Assembly (NCBI RefSeq): GCF_900258505.1
Contig: NZ_LT984895.1
Coordinates: 617,123 to 681,122, forward strand
From: Brachybacterium timonense
GTDB taxonomy: Bacteria; Actinomycetota; Actinomycetes; Actinomycetales; Dermabacteraceae
Reading direction: 5' to 3'
DNA length: 64,000 nt
How positions within the stretch are numbered: position 1 is the first letter of the stretch; each line of letters starts with the position of its first letter. The notes under the pieces were generated by a model. It made no database searches. It was given only the letters and a program-made list of their open reading frames with translations, and was not told where the DNA came from. Positions 61,002-64,000 of this stretch are shown here, piece after piece. The translations under genes and the position numbers were made by a program.

Positions 61002-62285
61002 ATGGCCATCTGGACCCTGCACGGCAACGGCAGAACCGTCGCCCCCGACGCCATCGTGAAACCGGAGGAGCGCCTGAGCTGGCCGCTCACCATCGGCATC
61101 GGCGCTCAGCATGTGGTGGCGATGTTCGGCGCCACATTCCTGGTGCCGGTGATCACCGGTTTCCCCCCGTCGACCACCCTGCTGTTCTCCGGCGTGGGCA
61201 CGATCCTGTTCCTGCTGATCACCCGGAACCGGGTGCCCAGCTACCTGGGCTCCTCCTTCGCGTTCATCGCGCCGATCACCGCCTCCACGCAAGCTGACTC
61301 GATGGGCGCGGCACTCGGCGGCGTGCTCGTGACCGGACTGCTGCTGGCCCTACTCGGCCTCATCGTGCAGAAGGTGGGCGCCGGCTGGATCTCCCACCTC
61401 ATGCCGCCTGTGGTGATGGGCTCAATCGTCGCGCTCATCGGCCTGAACCTCGTGCCCACCACCTACCAGAACAACTTCTCGAAGGCACCGCTCACGGCTG
61501 TCGTCACGCTCGTGTCCGTGGTGGCATGCACGGCCCTGTTCAAGGGGCTGATCGGCCGGATCAGCGTGCTCGTGGGCGTGATCATCGGGTACCTGTTCGC
61601 GTGGAGCCGCCACGAGGTCGACTTCACCGCGTACCACGACGCAGCCTGGCTGGGGTTGCCCGAGTTCCACACCCCGACCCTGAACGTCACCCTGCTGCCG
61701 ATCTTCCTGCCCGTGATCCTGGTGCTGCTCGCGGAGAACGTGGGGCACGTGACCAGTGTCGGCACCATGACCGGCCGCAACCTCGACCACATGGTGGGGC
61801 GCACCCTCACCGCGGACGGCCTGGCGACCTCCCTCTCGGCCGTGTTCGGCGGATCTCCGACCACCACCTACGGCGAGAACATCGGCGTCATGAGCGCCAC
61901 CCGCGTCTACTCGACCGCCGCCTACTGGGTGGCCGGCATCTTCGCGATCCTGCTCTCGCTCTCCCCGAAGGTTGGCGCGCTGATCAACTCGATCCCGCCG
62001 GGCGTGCTCGGCGGCGTGACCTTCGTGCTGTACGGGCTGATCGCGATCGTCGGCTTCCGCATGTGGGTCGACGGCGGGGTGGACTTCTCGCGGCCGAAGA
62101 ACCAGATCACTGCCGGTCTCGCCCTCGTGATCGCGATCGCTGACCTGCATTGGGAGATCGGCGGCTTCGCCTTCACCGGCATCGCGCTCGGCACCCTCGC
62201 CGCGCTCGTGGTCTACCACGGCATGACGCAGATCGGTCGCCTGACCGGCACGGATGTGGAGCGCTCCGGCCTCCAGGGCGGCTGA
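61002..62285 (+). CDS. Uracil/xanthine permease (NCS2 family)
   Basis: The 427-residue transporter has about 13 hydrophobic segments and the NCS2/UraA motif G-G-S-P-T-T-T-Y-G-E-N-I-G with the conserved Glu, and a G-A-Q-H-V-V-A-M-F-G N-terminus with the conserved Q-H. It imports uracil (or xanthine) by proton symport. The ATG at 61002 follows AGGAG at suitable spacing. It may be cotranscribed with the membrane protein 163 nt upstream. Confidence 0.9.
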   Translation: MAIWTLHGNGRTVAPDAIVKPEERLSWPLTIGIGAQHVVAMFGATFLVPVITGFPPSTTLLFSGVGTILFLLITRNRVPSYLGSSFAFIAPITASTQADSMGAALGGVLVTGLLLALLGLIVQKVGAGWISHLMPPVVMGSIVALIGLNLVPTTYQNNFSKAPLTAVVTLVSVVACTALFKGLIGRISVLVGVIIGYLFAWSRHEVDFTAYHDAAWLGLPEFHTPTLNVTLLPIFLPVILVLLAENVGHVTSVGTMTGRNLDHMVGRTLTADGLATSLSAVFGGSPTTTYGENIGVMSATRVYSTAAYWVAGIFAILLSLSPKVGALINSIPPGVLGGVTFVLYGLIAIVGFRMWVDGGVDFSRPKNQITAGLALVIAIADLHWEIGGFAFTGIALGTLAALVVYHGMTQIGRLTGTDVERSGLQGG

Positions 62286-62401
62286 GCCGACGGGGGAGGC
62301 GCGGCACTGCCAGCGCGCCAGGCTCGTCCCGCGAGGCGACGGGTGGAGACATGCGGCATAGCTGGCATGCCGGGTCCCTCCCGCCGGGCCGACGGCCTGG
62401 G

Positions 62402-64000
62402 TCAGCCCCGCCGAGCAAGCAGCACGGCGGCGGTGCGTCCCGGGATGCTCAGCAGGCCAGCATCGGCATCCCACTGCACCTCACGCTGGCGCGGATCCGC
62501 CCCGTCGGCGAGCACGGGATGCAGGGCGAAGCTGATCCCGGCACAGTCCTCGATCTGCTCCGTGAGGGGCGCAGGGCCGGCGTTGAGCACCACGAGCACC
62601 TGCGCATGCTCCGGATCGACGATGTCGCCGATTGTGTCGTCGATCCGCATCACCAGTAGCCCGGGCGTCGCGCTCGGACCGGCGTTCGGGAAGCTCAGCT
62701 TCGCGAGAATCGCCGCGGGGTCACCGAGCGTCAGCAGTGGCGTGCTCGCACGCACACGCAGCAGATCGCACACACGGTCGCGGCACGCGACCATCGCGGC
62801 ATGGTCGGGCCGCAGCGCGGGGTTTTCAAGCCGAGGCACCATCAGTGGCCACTGCGCTTCATTGCGGTCTGCAGGTGGAAGCCCGACGCCGAAACGGCTG
62901 CTCGCGCCGGTCCAATCCACGGCGTTGAAGTGGTCGCCGGAGTTGTACGAGTCGGTATCCAGCGACTTCGAACGCAGCAGCTCCGCGCCAGCGCAGAAGA
63001 AGGCGGGGGATTGCCCGAGCAGCACAGTGGCGAGCATGACCACCTGGGCACGCACCCTCTCCTCGAGTGGCGTGTCCACGGGTAGCTTCCACACGCCGAT
63101 GTCATACAGCGTCTCGTTGTCGTGCGCGTCGACGTAGCTCACCGCTTCCTCGGGGCGGGAGGCATAGCCCGCGACCATGCCGTTGTAGTCCACCTCCTCG
63201 GCTGCACGCTCGACACCGTCGGCGCACAGCAGACGCAGATGCCGCAGGCTGCCGCCCATACCGATGCGCACCCAGTCCGTCAGACGCCGTAGCTCATCGG
63301 CATCCGCCGCGTTCGCTGCCATACCCGTGGCGCCGCCGTTCGGTGCGAGCGCCAGCCCCGTGCCGAATCCCTGCTGCAGACGCTTGTCGGCATCCGCGGG
63401 TCCGCCTCCGTGAACACCATCGCGCAGACGATCGGAGAACGTGCCGATCGACGTGTCGTCGAGCATCCCCTGGATCGCCTGGTCGAAACGAGCACCGTCC
63501 ATCACCTCACCGAAGTTCCAGCCCTCGCCGTACAGGTAGATCCCGGCGCCGTCCACACCGTCGGCCTCGAGCGTGAGCGCATCCAGCGCGGCGCGCGCAG
63601 CCAGCAGGTTCTCCCGGGTGTGATGCCCCATGAGATCGAAGCGGAACCCGTCGACCCGGTACTCCTGCGCCCACAGCACCAGCGCCCGGATCATCAGATG
63701 TTCGGCCATCGCATGCTCGGTGGCGACATTCGACGTGCACGTGGATGCTTCCACGCGACCCTCGGCATCCAAGCGGTGGTAGTAGCCCGGCACAACACGA
63801 TCCAGCAGCGAATACTCGTGCTGGCCGTCGAAGGCGGTGTGGTTGAACACCACATCGAGCACCACCTGCAGCCCCATGGCATGGAGCTGCCCCACCATCT
63901 GCCGGAACTCACGGGAGCGGGCGGGTCCGTCCTGCGCACCGTCGGTGGCGTAGGAGCCCTCCGGTGCGAGCCAGTGCCACGGGTCGTAGCCCCAGTTGAA
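62402..64000 (-). CDS. Pullulanase-type alpha-1,6-glucosidase (GH13), N-terminus beyond window
   Basis: The 532 codons present are the C-terminal two thirds of a type I pullulanase. N-W-G-Y-D-P near the right edge, V-V-L-D-V-V-F-N-H-T (region I), G-F-R-F-D-L-M-G-H-H (nucleophile Asp), Y-G-E-G-W (acid Glu) and Y-V-D-A-H-D-N-E-T-L (region IV) are the GH13 active-site motifs. It debranches pullulan, glycogen or limit dextrins at alpha-1,6 bonds. The frame stays open to base 64000, so the gene starts outside. Confidence 0.9.
   Translation of the reverse strand, partial: FNWGYDPWHWLAPEGSYATDGAQDGPARSREFRQMVGQLHAMGLQVVLDVVFNHTAFDGQHEYSLLDRVVPGYYHRLDAEGRVEASTCTSNVATEHAMAEHLMIRALVLWAQEYRVDGFRFDLMGHHTRENLLAARAALDALTLEADGVDGAGIYLYGEGWNFGEVMDGARFDQAIQGMLDDTSIGTFSDRLRDGVHGGGPADADKRLQQGFGTGLALAPNGGATGMAANAADADELRRLTDWVRIGMGGSLRHLRLLCADGVERAAEEVDYNGMVAGYASRPEEAVSYVDAHDNETLYDIGVWKLPVDTPLEERVRAQVVMLATVLLGQSPAFFCAGAELLRSKSLDTDSYNSGDHFNAVDWTGASSRFGVGLPPADRNEAQWPLMVPRLENPALRPDHAAMVACRDRVCDLLRVRASTPLLTLGDPAAILAKLSFPNAGPSATPGLLVMRIDDTIGDIVDPEHAQVLVVLNAGPAPLTEQIEDCAGISFALHPVLADGADPRQREVQWDADAGLLSIPGRTAAVLLARRG

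Noticed and set aside
61422-62474. Minus-strand frame antisense to the uracil permease
   Set aside because: Low-complexity shadow with no family resemblance; the permease motifs are on the other strand.
1-64000. tRNA or rRNA genes, insertion sequences, phage or conjugation genes
   Set aside because: Looked for and none was recognised by conserved cloverleaf, rRNA, transposase or integrase features.

Overview
The window is GC-rich, densely coded DNA from an actinobacterium. Support for this comes from the codon bias, many 4-nt ATGA/GTGA gene overlaps, frequent leaderless promoters (a TANNNT-like box about 6 nt before the start codon), a WXG100 protein, a Zur-box-controlled zinc-free ribosomal protein operon and a CsoR-type copper box. 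A member of the Micrococcales, perhaps near Dermabacteraceae/Brachybacterium, fits best, but this is inference without a database search. No rRNA, tRNA, CRISPR array, prophage or insertion sequence was recognised. The DNA looks mainly chromosomal, with a few patches of decay.

Layout. 1-0.45 kb: a WXG100 gene caught in a perfect 105-bp inverted repeat at the window edge, probably a contig-end fold-back. 0.7-3.4 kb: two exported proteins (Tat-type lipoprotein and DUF4185). 3.5-10.2 kb: a tightly overlapped AddB-like nuclease / AddA-like helicase-nuclease / P-loop kinase operon. 10.3-16.7 kb: DoxX-like membrane protein, two PfkB sugar kinases, a type I sulfatase and an SPFH protein, with the 3' remnant of a probable GH4 glycosidase. 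16.8-24.1 kb: SDR, an OYE-type flavin/Fe-S oxidoreductase, and a PadR-ABC-FtsX permease operon with a likely autoregulatory operator. 24.2-30 kb: VKOR-family protein, a deleted GNAT remnant beside an intact double-GNAT gene, DUF1992, and a serine transporter/serine dehydratase pair.

30.3-43.7 kb is a plus-strand block of probable envelope and metal stress functions: ABC-2 transporter plus NarL-type two-component system, a copper P-type ATPase behind a CsoR box with an ABC exporter 3 nt downstream, and then an SPFH (virion-core/SHOCT) protein, a double zinc-ribbon membrane protein, a small membrane protein and a flavoprotein, each within 0-70 nt. The SPFH plus zinc-ribbon pair resembles the Bacillus YdjI/YdjG membrane-stress partners and is the least characterised system here.

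43.7-64 kb: NAD-dependent dehydrogenases, an exported endonuclease/exonuclease/phosphatase, a sulfurtransferase followed by a 32-bp tandem repeat, an alpha/beta hydrolase, and then the Zur island. In that island a CobW/COG0523 protein with a degenerate P-loop is divergent from rpmB-rpmG-rpsN-rpmE2-rpmJ, all zinc-independent paralogues, around a 23-bp palindrome. After it come a BCCT transporter, an MTA/SAH nucleosidase, an alpha/beta hydrolase lacking its serine nucleophile, a lysoplasmalogenase-like protein, argS, a large membrane protein of unknown function, a uracil/xanthine permease, and a pullulanase gene that runs off the window end. The two dispersed copies of a 15-16 bp-arm palindrome (25.2 and 30.2 kb) and the sugar/serine/uracil uptake genes suggest a host- or skin-associated heterotroph, but that is a weak inference.
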